64,000 nt of DNA from NCBI RefSeq assembly GCF_963576545.1, contig NC_083637.1, positions 17,761,507-17,825,506 of the forward strand, read 5' to 3'. A program made the position numbers and the translations under genes. Below, one piece after another: positions 1-10,960 of the stretch. The stretch is from Limanda limanda. Lineage: Eukaryota > Chordata > Actinopteri > Pleuronectiformes > Pleuronectidae. Under the pieces are notes generated by a model. The model saw only the letters and a program-made list of their open reading frames with translations. It was not told the origin of the DNA and made no database searches. Every line of letters begins with the position of its first letter. Within the stretch, counting starts at the first letter, position 1.

Positions 1-413
1 AGTAACCAACAAGGTACATTAACGTTTTAAAAACATTTTAAAATACATGTAATTGAGTTATTCAATTGTTTCAATAGTTATTCATTCTACTTTATACTTC
101 TGCTCCACACTATTTAACACAGCAAATACTATTTTCTATTCCACTCCATTCATCTGAAAGGTTCAGACACTAGTTACTTTGGAAAGTACAACTTTACACA
201 CAAAACAAACGATCAATTTATTAAACATATTACATTTTTATACTGTATTTTGTAATAACACATACTTTTACTTTGCTACTTTTTTGCTGATAACATTTTC
301 ATGATTTACTATCAAATTTAAGAGACGATTTTTGAGGGTAGTATTGCTACTTTGATATACACAGCAGATTTAACAGTGTGACACTATAGATTTATATAGG
401 TCGTTCTACCCAC

Positions 414-532
414 CAGTCCTGAACAGCGCAGAATGAGTCCTCGCTCGTGATGTCATACATGAGCAGAAATCCCATGGCTCCTCTGTAATAGGCTGTGGTG
501 ATGGTCCGATAGCGCTCCTGTCCCGCTGTGTC
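414..532 (-). CDS. rab3d: rab3d-like, second coding exon (gene continues off the left edge)
   Basis: This exon continues the Rab3 protein with [18 protein letters not shown] (G3 motif and switch II) and [10 protein letters not shown], ending at QDW. It is preceded by a tttacag acceptor and joins the upstream exon in phase 0 (W|D). The end is placed at a GTGGGT donor that splits the Trp codon (TG|G), giving 119 nt. A second possible donor lies a few bases downstream. The remaining exons (NKCD and SAK guanine-binding motifs, hypervariable region, prenylated CXC tail) are not in the window, so the gene is cut by the left boundary. Confidence 0.92.
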
Positions 533-2157
533 CTGTAAACGAACACACACACACACACACAGCGTCTGACACAATCTGGATTCAGATTTTTCAGGATTCA
601 GTTACTTATACTCGGTACAACACAAGAACCTAAAAGGAAATTGGGAATTCACAGTAGCCACATTATGAGTGGGTCAAAAGGAAAAAAAACATTGCTGGCA
701 AATGATCTGAAATTAAAGTCCAACAAACATAGTAAAATCCTTCAAATTCATATTACAGACGTACACTTGCAATCACATTAGTGCTGAGATGGGAAAAGAA
801 AGAGTTAACTAGTCTGCACTGAGAAAGGAGGGTGAATCATCCAATGTCTTCACGCCTCATGTCTTGTCTTGATGCTGCCACACCCTGTAAATACTCCAGG
901 ATGTGCCTCTGCTTTTTGTGAAGCCTCCAGGGACAGGAATAAGTTCTTTAATAATTATTCCTCTTTCCTTATTATGAAATCTGCTTAGAATATTTAGGGA
1001 TGACGGTGATCCAATAAAACTGCATCAATAAACAAACAGGATTAAATGTCAGCTGCTGACACGGAGCCTATTATATTAACTTCAGGTACGTTAAAGTTGG
1101 AGATCCAGGTCTTGTCGGTAAATTATAGCGGAGATGTTACCACCATTCGCTGGTTTGGTGCAGGGCTTTATAAAATGAGTGGAATTTGTTTTAACGCCCC
1201 CGTGAAACCCATTCTGCTAAGCAGCCAGTATTTTACTTGGCACCTTCCTCGTGTAAAATTAAGCAACTGTATCATTGTTTAGCTGCGCACAGAAACCACA
1301 CTATGCTGAATAGATTCATTAAGCTAAAAGAACATCAGCGTATTACATCCCTCTAATAATAATCTGTGGGTGAGTCCTCGCCTTCCACTAACATTCAGTA
1401 ATAGATCTGTCCTGGTGTCAGTCTGCGCAGTAAGCACATTCAGCCCCGGCAGCTCCAGCCCATGCATCTTTCATGAACCCTGCCGTCTGGGGACCATGTT
1501 AAACATCAACTGTCATTAACTCCGGAGTGTGAGAAATCAGTTTATGCCACATCCCTGACAGGCAGCAGCATGTAAGAGGGCAATCTGGGGAACGGGGTGT
1601 GTGGGGGGGGGGGAGAGGATAAACAGTGTGCGTTGTGCAACAGTGATTTCAAAAGCACCACTCGACTCTGCCTCCAGTTAAAGCTGGGGTTTCGAAGCTG
1701 TCCACCTCAGATAAATGCCTTTAATTATCTCCAGTAGATTAGAGTACATTAAAGAGACTGCACCATTCTGCTGATGTACTGTCTGTCAGGCCCGTTTGCT
1801 CTTTACTGTACAACTATAAATGTTTTAATCTGTCATTAGGGTGGAATAAGACTCTTAGGCGGTCTATCAGAGATAATTAGGAGCATTTCAGACCTCAGTG
1901 AGTCACAGCTCGTTCTAATATGTCACCTTTGACTAACAAGCTAGCGAGACTATTCATCCTGGGAAGCTAACTTAGGAAAGGTTTGACTCTTCTCAGTCAG
2001 GATTCTGTCCAGATATCAAGCACAAAGATTTTTGGTTTTGTTTCCCTCTTGGTTGAATTGAATGATCATATATGCATCAGTGTGTGGTTTAATAACCCTT
2101 TCATTTCAAGAAAACATGAGAAACTAGAAATGCACTCAGTGGAGAACATATCTCAAC

Positions 2158-2235
2158 CAGGGCCCAACAGTTCCCTTACATTTAACCAGGGAGCACGAAG
2201 ATCCATGAATTTTTCTCAGAGAAATAAAAAAAAAC
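2158..2235 (+). repeat. fragment of dispersed 'aggcccaacag' repeat family (copy 1)
   Basis: It shares the order of landmarks found in five other copies in this window: gggcccaacag, then an A/T-rich middle, then gatccatgaat and a ctcagagaaa/ctctgacaaa-type end. It is short and diverged. Confidence 0.5.
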
Positions 2236-3204
2236 TTTTTAAAACAGGGCGTCATGCAAAATAGTGAAACAATTATTCCTGGAATCTGACCAAATGTAAT
2301 GAGTTCTTCCTTCGGGCCAACGTCACGTCCGCTTACCCACCATATTCATTTTGCTGAATTTAATAAAGGGTCCATAATGGCTTCTATGTTTGCTGCAAAA
2401 ATATTAGTGTATTAATAATCTAAAGCAAACAGGATTGCTGTAGGTTATTATTATATGACTTTTTTTGCTTTGGTCAAACAGACTCGGCACTGGGCTATGG
2501 TTCAGAAAGAAATAAGGCTTGAAAAAGCACGTCTGCAAGAGCAAGGTAAGTGAAAAACCATAAGATTCAGGACGACCTGGTGATGAATTAATTAAGGTGT
2601 AACACGGGCACACGTGTCCTCAAGCAGCAGGTTTGACTCCTGATCATCTACTGCAGGTCATTCTCCTCCTCCCTTCCTGTCTCTCTCTACTGTTACACAC
2701 TGGAAACAAACACACAACTCCTGCTATACAGACATCAGGTTTTCACAAACAGCAACAAACATTTGCGCGGCAGATTAATTTGAATTAAATCGGGTCAAAC
2801 AGGGACACGGTTTGTTTTTCTTGTCTGGCGTTCAGCCAATCGACTTCTGCACTGATCAAACATCTTTGCTTAAGTCAAGAGGAGTCGCCGTGCGCCCTGA
2901 TCCTTATCTGCCAGCCCGCCACCCGTTCGTCCTGCTGTAGACAGGAGTCCGGACTGTGTGTCTAAGATGATAAGCAGCGTCAAGGCAGGAAGGTCAAGGA
3001 AAATAAAGGACTGGTTTAAGATTATTTTCATGATGTTGGATTTTGCAAAATTACATCTAAAAACAAGAGTCACTGCTTTTTTTTCTTTTTGCTGAATAAA
3101 AACTGATCCATGAAAAGAAAATCAAGGTTTCATGCCTCAGCCAACCAGTGCAGGGTCTGTCTACATATTTCTACATTATTAAATTTTTTTCCGTATTCAC
3201 ATAA

Positions 3205-3400
3205 GGTCACTGGGACCTTTACCTTTGACCAGAAAAATCACTTCATCTTTGCGTCCAAGTGACAAATGATGGTCGGCGGTCGAGAGATATCACAATCAAG
3301 TGGCCAAAAATAAGCTAATCAGTGAGAGCAAGTGAACATGTGTGCCAAATCTGAAACCAAAGACCAGCTCGGTCTAATCAGGTCATCTATGAGCTCATGT
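3205..3400 (+). repeat. diverged unit of the 'gacctttgacc' repeat family
   Basis: It carries the landmarks ggtcactgggacc, acctttgacca, a gagatatcac segment and gtctaatcaggtcatctatgag. The same landmarks recur in the tandem array at 49.2-50.0 kb and at 4200-4335. Confidence 0.6.
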
Positions 3401-3623
3401 GAGTTGTGCCAGATGTAATGAGCGGATAGACGTGCAAACAACCGGAAAACATCGAGGCCGTCCAGAGCCATAAAGACACACTTATCACTGATAGTCTGAC
3501 TGTGTGAGACAGAGAGACCCATTATATTCGATTCTATCCATATTAAGTCATCTACACATATGATTAACCTTCCTTCAGGGTTTGAATTAAATTCAGCATG
3601 CAAAGGTTATTTTTCCTTCTTAC

Positions 3624-3857
3624 CCAGATCTGCAGTTTGACCCTCTTGTCGTTCCTGTAGATGGTTTTGACCTTGAAATCGATGCCCACTGTGCTGACAA
3701 AGGCTGAAGTGAAGGAGTCGTCTGCGTAGCGGAACAGGAAGGAAGTCTTTCCCACGCTGCTGTTTCCGATTATCAGCAGCTTGAACATGTAGTCAAAGTT
3801 TTGGTCGGCTGCATCTTTTTGCTCCGGGCTTGCCCCATGATCTCTGGCTGACGCCAT
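3624..3857 (-). CDS. rab3d: Rab3-family small GTPase (Rab3D-like), first coding exon
   Basis: Rab3 proteins are small GTPases on secretory and synaptic vesicles that control regulated exocytosis. This exon encodes the N-terminal 78 residues: a short variable leader beginning MASARDHG, the Rab3 signature [14 protein letters not shown], the P-loop GNSSVGKTS (about residues 31-39), the switch I region ending TVGIDF, and the strand KLQIW. It ends in phase 0 at a GTAAG donor. A pyrimidine-rich AG lies directly before the ATG, so the 5' UTR is probably on a separate upstream exon. The DAADQ leader and the LLMYDI of the next exon fit Rab3D better than Rab3A, B or C. Serine after DDSFT, where Rab3A/D usually have proline, is shared with Rab3C. 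Proximity to plppr2 and elof1, as in the human RAB3D neighbourhood, supports the call. Family membership is certain; the paralogue (a or b copy) is inferred. Confidence 0.93.
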
Positions 3858-4199
3858 CTATCAAACAGAGGAAAAGTTGATGAAGACATTGTGAGACTCA
3901 ATCATAACTTATCTGGAAAATGCCAAATACTATTTGATTCCAGCTTCTCTAGTATTTGGTGATTGTCTGTATTTGATACAATATTAAACTATTTTGGTTT
4001 TGTACTGTTGGTCAGAACATTTTCTGATACTACACAGACTAACTAATTAGTAAGTTCATTGACAATGACAAAACGAGTAACACACTGATGATGAAAATAA
4101 AAGTTTCAGTTCTCAAGCGAAACAAACTAGAAAACCTGTCCTACAGTTGTACGCCTCTGCGTCCCAGTGCAGTTTCAGTCGATCAGACTCATATGAGGT

Positions 4200-4335
4200 T
4201 ACCATGACCTTGTCAAAATTTGAAGAAATTCCCTGAAGGCAGAGATATCATGCTCAAGAGGCCCAAACCTAAGTAAACATTTCTGGCGAATTTAAAGGAT
4301 TTGTAAGGTCACAGTGAACCTTCAAACCTTGAGGT
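4200..4335 (+). repeat. diverged unit of the 'gacctttgacc' repeat family
   Basis: It contains ccatgaccttgtcaaaattt, gaagaaattccctgaaggca, gagatatcatgctcaagagg and aaggtcacagtgacc-like landmarks, matching the monomer of the 49.2-50.0 kb array. Confidence 0.6.
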
Positions 4336-5282
4336 GGATGAACAAAAACAGCAGAAAACCACATCAAGGTTCCACTGCTGTCCGTTGACAACAAAAACCA
4401 GAGGCTGCAGTGGACACCGGCCATGAAGTGGAAACGTATCCTTGTCCGATGAACCTCGATGTTTTTCAGATGGTAGCTTGATTCAACAGCATGAATCCAA
4501 TGACCCAGTTCAGGCAGCTAGTGGTGGTGTGGGGGATGTTTTCTTGACAACATTTGGGCCCTTTAATATCAGTCAATCATGGTTTGAATGCTGCGGCCTC
4601 TCTGATGTGTTTGATCACGTTCCCCCTTTAAGGCTCAGAGCAACATCTTCTAATGGCTACTTGCATTTTACTGCGATACATCACAAAGCAGAAATCCTCT
4701 CACGCTGACTTCAGGGACAAAATGAGTTCAGTGCACTTCAGTGACCTCCCCAGTCTCCACGGCTGAATCCAGTGGTAACACCACTGGGATGTGGTACAAC
4801 TAGAGTCACAGCATGAATGAGCAGCTGAAATTATGTGATGTAATCACAGCGTTCCCCCGAGGCCTACATTGATTTATCTGAGGCAGCCTGCCACAATATC
4901 AACATTGACCACCACATATTGATTTTCTTCTTTTTACTATTTCAACTGGGTAAAATCTTATTGCAATGTGGAGCTGCAGGCAGCAGGGCGAGAAGGGATG
5001 AAAAAAAAATGCAATTTGCTCTCCATCTGAGAACAGTAGTCTATCATGCAAAGGACAAGAGGACTAATCTCACACAGGACGGGGTTACATCTACAGAGAA
5101 CCAGTTTGTCATAGAACTATTAAACGCAACAAGTATGTTGACTATTTGTTTAGCTGATGAATCATCAATGCTACTGAGAACATTCAACTCAAGACGACAA
5201 GAGTAAATATATATGAAGTATACACACATACCCAGTGGAGTTGAAAAGTCTGAGAACAGTAACAACTACTCAGAGAGCTGAC

Positions 5283-5400
5283 CTCCGCCGAGGCCCAACA
5301 GCGCCCTGATCAAACCACATTCAAATTCTAGGTCCGGATTTTTTCAGGAAATGTTGAAAAATGCTATAAAAATCTATATGAAAATAAAAACCATGGATTC
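5283..5400 (+). repeat. dispersed 'aggcccaacag' repeat family (copy 2)
   Basis: It begins cctccgccgaggcccaacag, followed by cgccctgat, ccacattcaaa, tccggattttt and a catggattcacc end. It is one of six related copies in the window. Confidence 0.65.
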
Positions 5401-5549
5401 ACCCCAGGATTTAATGCGATCTCCTCTGACAAACACCTCAGCCCTCCACCAATATTTTGTGGTAATGAAAACGTAAACCTCTTTAAAATGCTTTTTTCAT
5501 ATTGTCCCTGTGCCTGTTTGGTTTTCAAAGACATGCAACTTAACTTAAT

Positions 5550-5712
5550 TAGAGACTCTAAATTCCTTGTGGTGTGAATGGTTGTTTGTCTCTATGTGTC
5601 AGCCCCTGTGATGGACTGGGGACCTGAGGGTGCACCCCCGCCTCTCGCCCAATGCCGACTGGGACCCACCTCCGCCCATGATAGATATGGGATGGATGGA
5701 TGGTATGTCCTG
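5550..5712 (+). repeat. 3' part of a tRNA-derived SINE-like teleost repeat
   Basis: It matches the second half of the fuller copy at 63362-63690: gtgaatggttgtttgtctct, gccctgtgatgg, cctctcgcccaatg and a (ggat)n/ggatggatgg tail. It has no A/B-box head, so it is 5'-truncated. Confidence 0.7.
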
Positions 5713-6534
5713 GAGATAGCATTTTCTACAAGTAATGAGTCCTCTCGTTTGATACTGGGCTGATACTTGGATGTCTTCAGTAGAAATGCAAGGCTGAACC
5801 TGTTGTGTGTTATGTGCTGTGGTTTACTGGTATGTAAAGAAAGAATGACAACAGCAGATTTACTATCACTGTTTTTCATGTTGAAAAATGTCTCTAAAAC
5901 TTGTGTTGGAACAAGTGCAAACGAGCACAGAGCTTAGTCCAAGAAATGTTGATGCATTACACAAATGAAATGATGTTGCGTCACACAACAGACGGAGAGA
6001 TCAGCTCAAGTTTGAAGTCTTTCACTCATCAGGGCAGGAGGAAGATCTGCTGACATTCAGGATTCTGCTGCCTACTGACAGCATTTAACCCACACAACTA
6101 CATACATACATATCACCACTGCCTTGTGAAAATGGAAAAAAGTCCAGAAATTAATCATTATTAACTAGATAAACAAGAATTAAATCGAAAAGCCTAACAC
6201 TAGATAATATGTGTGCAGGTCTTCTACTGAGGTGGCACATTTTACCTATGGATGAATATTTGAGACACTGAGGACATCCTGAGCTCCACAGAGGAAGTCT
6301 GCACTGAGAGCAACATCGCTAAAATGATGTAGCCATTCTATAATCGATGGAGGCTCAGAGGGAGAACCTTGAGTGAATTAGAGTTTTCTTGGCAGCACTC
6401 AAACTTGCAAATAAGATTTTCCTGAGTGCTGCTAACCTGGTGTTCCCTCTGAGGGCGGGGCCATAGTGAGCCTCTAAGAATGAAGAATTATAGGATTTTT
6501 TTCAAGACACGTATATCCACCCTAACAAGAGGTT

Positions 6535-6650
6535 GGATCATTCAAATCAAATTGTATTTGTTTAGCCCATATTGACGAATCATAATTTGCCTTGTGGGGC
6601 TTAATCTGTACAAGGTGCGACATCCTCTGTTCTTAATCCTCAACTAGGGG
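6535..6650 (+). repeat. dispersed teleost repeat ('caaattgtatttg' type)
   Basis: It contains ttcaaatcaaattgtatttg, agcccatattgacgaatc and tgcgacatcctctgttctta, a combination I recognise as a recurrent interspersed repeat of ray-finned fish. Its class is not determined here. Similar-looking sequence may extend toward 7100. Confidence 0.5.
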
Positions 6651-6687
6651 GAGAAAAAACTACAAAAACCAGAAGTAGAGTACATAA

Positions 6688-6860
6688 GGACTCCACCAAG
6701 GCCCAATAGACGCATGGCATATCATCAAGCTGCGCCAAAAAAGTGCAACCCTATAGAAATCAGTTCCCTAAATATGATCAGAGAAGTTTTCTGTGGAAAA
6801 TTAGTAAAAATATATCAAAAGATACATGGATCAACACTGAAATGTACTGGGTTCTTCCCT
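6688..6860 (+). repeat. dispersed 'aggcccaacag' repeat family (copy 3)
   Basis: It has the landmarks ctccaccaaggcccaatag, gctgcgccaaaaaag, atcagttccctaaatatgat and a cagagaagttttctgtgg end in the family order. Confidence 0.6.
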
Positions 6861-7586
6861 GACCCGTATCATATCCTTCTACCAAGGTGAAAACCTAACA
6901 CCTTGGTAGAGGTTTGGTAGAGGTAATGAAAAGCCCTTTTAACAGGGTTAGTAGGTAGATACCTATAGAGGGAACCTGGTCCCTGAATTGACAGAATAGT
7001 GTATCAGAGCACATTAACAAAATAACAATATGTAAAGTATTCGTGAGAAAAGACAGGGTCTGACATAACGGAAGGATGTATCAATGTTTAAAGTGGTTAT
7101 GGAATAATGTCATGCATATAGGGAGGATTCAAAGGGAACAGGAAGGTACGCACCAACACTTTTCTTGCTATAATTCAGTTTGGACAGTACTGGATCGGTG
7201 ACATTATTTTGAAGGGCTGTGTGTCATGGGACCAAGTTAAGTTGAAGGCTCTGTTCCTCCAGGCCCAAGGACTCAATCCCCTCCAAGAGTTTTGGCATTT
7301 TTAGCTTATAGAGTGAAAGTAGTAAGAAAGCTACGGATTTCCACAGAAGCTCAATCTATCAATGAAAGTAGAAATGGGGTTTTGTACCAAATTATAAATA
7401 CATGGACCCAGAGGTTAATATTTCTAGAACTAATTTGAAAGTAACAGGTGCAAACCTCAGCCAAGCAGCTTTTAATGTTGCTCTAAACTCTTCTTTTTAA
7501 ACTGTTGTATCCTTCCTCCCTCTCATCTCTATGCTCTATGAATCCGACCAGGGTGTGCTCCCTCCACTGTTTCTCCCTCCATCATT

Positions 7587-7588
7587 CA

Positions 7589-7627
<39 letters not shown>

Positions 7628-7640
7628 TCTCTCTCTCTGC
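7587..7640 (+). repeat. CT dinucleotide microsatellite
   Basis: A (tc)n run, briefly interrupted by caccatc. Further CTC/CTCC low-complexity sequence lies at 7900-7955 and a GA run at 8020-8034. Confidence 0.9.
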
Positions 7641-8085
7641 ACATTTGTCACATGGACTCGAGTTGTTAAACTTATGGGATCAGTGGACGCTGAGTGGTGG
7701 GCAAGGGGCAATAGATTCTCCTCCCCCCCCCCACCCTCCCTGTACATTTCATCCATCATGCGTCTGACCATTCATTCACCCGCTGACACTCCCACCTAAA
7801 CACACACACACTCCCACGGACCCATTTATCTTCCTCTTCTCACTCTCCCTCATATTCATCCATCTATGCATACCCATCTGTCAACCATCCATATATCATA
7901 CCTCTCCTCCCTCCTCCCTCCTCCTCCTCCTCCTCCTCCTCCTCTCTCTCTCTCTGCATCATCAAGGGGCTGAGCCATCCATTTATCCACACATCACCCC
8001 CCCACACGCCCTCTTTTAGAGAGAGAGAGAGAGAGATGCTGAGCTGGGCGTCTCTGGTGAGCATTGCACTTCCATGATCATTAAG

Positions 8086-8102
8086 AGGGGGGGGGGGGGG
8101 GG
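8086..8102 (+). repeat. uninterrupted G tract of 17 bases
   Basis: A homopurine G run directly follows attaaga. It may form a G-quadruplex-like structure and is prone to length error in sequencing. Confidence 0.9.
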
Positions 8103-8439
8103 ATGCTGCTGTACACACTCATCAAAACACTCATTCACACGCATGCGCCTGCACAAAAGAAATGAAAACACCCTCCAAAAAACTGATGGATTGACTCTTG
8201 CAGAAGAAACCCCAAGTTGCATATATAATACACAACCCGAAATACAAATTATGACTAAAGAGCAGATGTTGACATCTGGTTTTAAAGTTTTAAAGTACAT
8301 AAGGGATATTAAACTCAAGTGACTTACGAAAGAATAAGGGTGTGCACTTCATATGGCTGTTAACTTAGGGACACGTGTTCTGGTGACGTTGTACTAGTTG
8401 TTCAATCCAGATGTAAAGTGACAGTTTGAACAGCTGTAT

Positions 8440-8760
8440 TTGCTCAGTGCACCGCCCCACCACACGACAAGCCACCTAACCTGGTGAGAGTTAAACAAGC
8501 GCTCTTCTCCACGGTGAACTTGTGTCTGTGTCTTCTTACCCTTCCGGTGTCTCTGTCCCTGGTCCGCGTCCCCCCCGCGGTCTGTCCCCTGGACCTCGGA
8601 GCCGGTGGCTGTGATCTGCGCTCAGGACGCTCCTCTCCCGGATCCACAGGTCGGGCATGTGCCGGTCACTGAGAGATCCACCGTGCAGACAGTCAATTTA
8701 CACGGCGTGCATACAGCACACATCCGGCAGGGACTTTCAAAATAAAGTCGAAGGCTTGCG
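8440..8760 (-). promoter_or_regulatory. CpG-rich putative promoter and noncoding exon 1 of rab3d
   Basis: This is a locally GC- and CpG-rich island in AT-rich surroundings. On the minus strand a consensus donor, GGAAGG|GTAAGA, falls at 8540/8539, so a noncoding exon could run from about 8.7 kb to 8540 and splice to the AG directly upstream of the rab3d ATG. No TATA box was seen. Island and donor are seen; assignment to rab3d is inferred from position and orientation. Confidence 0.5.
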
Positions 8761-9740
8761 AAACCAGAATTTTACTCTTACTCCATCTTACTTTTTGTCC
8801 TTCCTCTTCTCAACGTCCTCTTTAGTAATTAAGTAATGGCACCATCGTATATTACATTACTGTACATACATAGATCTTGATTCTTATTTTGCACCGAATT
8901 ACACTCATGAATCACTCTGTCTTTTGCATCTAGATCCATTTATCATTCTCAATGAAAATGTTAAAAAAAAAACTATCTTGCAATGTTAAAGAAATTGAAG
9001 AAAGATCCCTGGATTTGCCCCCTGATTCAAATCTGCACCAAAATTCCCTGACCCCAAAGTCTGATTCTCAGTGTAACGTATCCCTCTGGCAAGGCCCAAC
9101 ATTTCCCTTGTGAAACTACATTTAAATTAACTAGATCCAGATTTTTATTTGGATCTACAAAAAAAAGGACATAATCATAAATATCAATGCAGTAAACATG
9201 CCTGATTTTTTTTTGATCAAGATCCATGAATTCTTCTCTGACAAAAAAATTAAGAATCAAGGAAAATGCTGAAAATGCCTTATACTATGTACAAAATTTG
9301 CATCCTTCTACCAGGTTTTGTAAAATTTGCAGAGTTAAACAATGCAGATGAAAGCGTTATTTGCTAAATTGTAATTGTAAATTGATTTCACCGCTCATCC
9401 CCGCAAGGCAGGTCATTCGGTTCAACCCCAGCTTTACCAGCTGTGCTACAATTCTTTCTAAGTAAAAATAACCACGTTTCTAAGAATTTCCACTTCATCG
9501 CTGGCTGCTTGACACAATTCCAGTAGTAAACTTCAACTGGGGTTACTGTTATTTGTTATTGGTGCAGGATTTACGCACCATTACGCACATGCACAAACTC
9601 ATGACCTCTCAGTTAAATTGATCACTTGTGTACCGTGGATAAAGTATAGCAGCTGATTTGTGAAGTCTAAAATCCCCATTTAGTACACTTTACTTCGAGA
9701 TTCAAACTGCAGAAATATTACAAGTCTGAAGTTAGATAAA
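8761..9740. other. intergenic stretch between rab3d and pld6
   Basis: No gene was seen. It holds one copy of the 'aggcccaacag' dispersed repeat (9005-9290) and otherwise AT-rich unique-looking sequence. Confidence 0.6.
9005..9290 (+). repeat. dispersed 'aggcccaacag' repeat family (copy 4)
   Basis: It has the landmarks aaatctgcaccaaaattccc, ggcaaggcccaacatttccc, tagatccagatttttatttg, gatctac, gatccatgaattcttctctg and gaaaatgctgaaaatgc. It is the longest copy along with 36938-37120. Confidence 0.65.
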
Positions 9741-9752
9741 CCAGTTATGGTC

Positions 9753-9758
9753 TTTATT
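9753..9758 (-). terminator. candidate pld6 poly(A) signal
   Basis: TTTATT on the plus strand reads AATAAA on the minus strand, about 935 nt downstream of the pld6 stop codon. It would give a 3' UTR covering 10691 to about 9740. No other feature competes for it, but usage is inferred. Confidence 0.4.
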
Positions 9759-10691
9759 GACAAGCATCGGCCTGACTGTGAGTATTGCAGTCATGCACCC
9801 AGGCACATTTATCATGTCCAGACCAGATCAACTCCACAGGCAAACCACAAAGGCTGGTATTGTTAAACACTGAGAGTACCAGCACGTATTTGTGCTGTGA
9901 GGCTTCTCGGTGACTATGAAACTAAGTGAATCATGTTGGAGCAGGAGAAAAACTGCTGCTGTGGGGCATTGATGCAACCGACCTGCCAAAACTGCAGTGT
10001 GAAAGAGGTTGGTTTTTTGGCATATATATCTGACACAGCAGTATAGCACATCCTGGGTTTTTACAGCCTGTGTGGTCTAGAGCTAATGTAAACCAACTGA
10101 ATTGTGGACTAATTTCAAAAAATGATTAAAACTCGACAACTGACAAGTCTGTGTATATGAAATAATAGATTATTGATCATGTAACGGCTACGAAGGAACA
10201 AGATCAATGTAATCACCAGTGAAAATCAAAAAAAATAAACTGTTTCAGCTGTTTCAACATATTTTCAATTTGTGACAGAGTATTTACAAATACAAACAAG
10301 GTTTTAAAACTTCTCAACTAACCAGAACATGGGATTACATTTTTTTAAACAGGCCAAATTATATCTGAGATAATATCCTCGTCTTAGGTTTGTGGCAAGC
10401 GGACGATTACAGCAGTGCTTTTGTCCACAGTGATGTAAAATTTATAAAAAAATAAACCAGATTCTGCCTGAAAGATTTTTCAAAATCAGGCCTGTCTTCT
10501 TATATACATATTAAAGGCTTTCAACTCCTGTCAACATCCACAGCAACATCTTCAATTGAACAAATCTTCATGAACTTAAAGTAACAAGTCTATAACAAGA
10601 CAATAGAGATTCTGGAGGTAAGCTGACTGCAAGGTTTTTACATTAACACCTTTAACCTCACTTACTCTGATTAAACACCCATCACAGCTTA

Positions 10692-10960
10692 TTAGTCACA
10701 GGTTCTAGAGACAAAGCGAGCAGGTTCTCGTTCGACTGAGGGATGGTTGTGAGCCGGATCGTTGAACGCCCATAACCTGCTGAACTCTGCGACGAAGGGT
10801 TGCACCAGCTTGGGCTCTTCCGTGATGAGGACGTTCTCCATGTTGCTCTGCACTGCTGACAGCGTCCAGTTGAGGGAGCCAGTGATGAGCAGCCGACCGT
10901 CCACCACTACAAATTTGTGGTGCATGTACACAGGGGTCGCGTCACAGCGCACACAGATCC
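10692..10960 (-). CDS. pld6: pld6 exon 3 with catalytic HKD motif and stop
   Basis: The acceptor tgctctccag is followed by GGATCTGT and completes the split Gly codon. It encodes YMHHKFVVVD and LLITGSLNWT, then NMENVLITEE and a short C-terminal tail ending SRTCD. Confidence 0.95.

Larger units (their letters stand above)
533..3623 (-). other. intron between the two rab3d coding exons
   Basis: No coding exon is recognisable here. Contents seen: a poly-G stretch near 1600-1611, one weak member of the dispersed 'aggcccaacag' repeat family near 2158-2235, and one diverged unit of the 'gacctttgacc' repeat family from about 3205 to 3400. The rest is unremarkable AT-rich intron sequence. Confidence 0.7.
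3858..8539 (-). other. probable 5' intron of rab3d
   Basis: This gene-free stretch lies between the first coding exon of rab3d and the putative noncoding first exon. It holds dispersed repeats (4200-4335, 5283-5400, 5550-5712, 6535-6650, 6688-6860) and low-complexity CT, CTCC, GA and G tracts between 7587 and 8102. No conserved coding exon was seen. Calling it an intron depends on the inferred upstream exon at about 8.54-8.7 kb. Confidence 0.5.
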
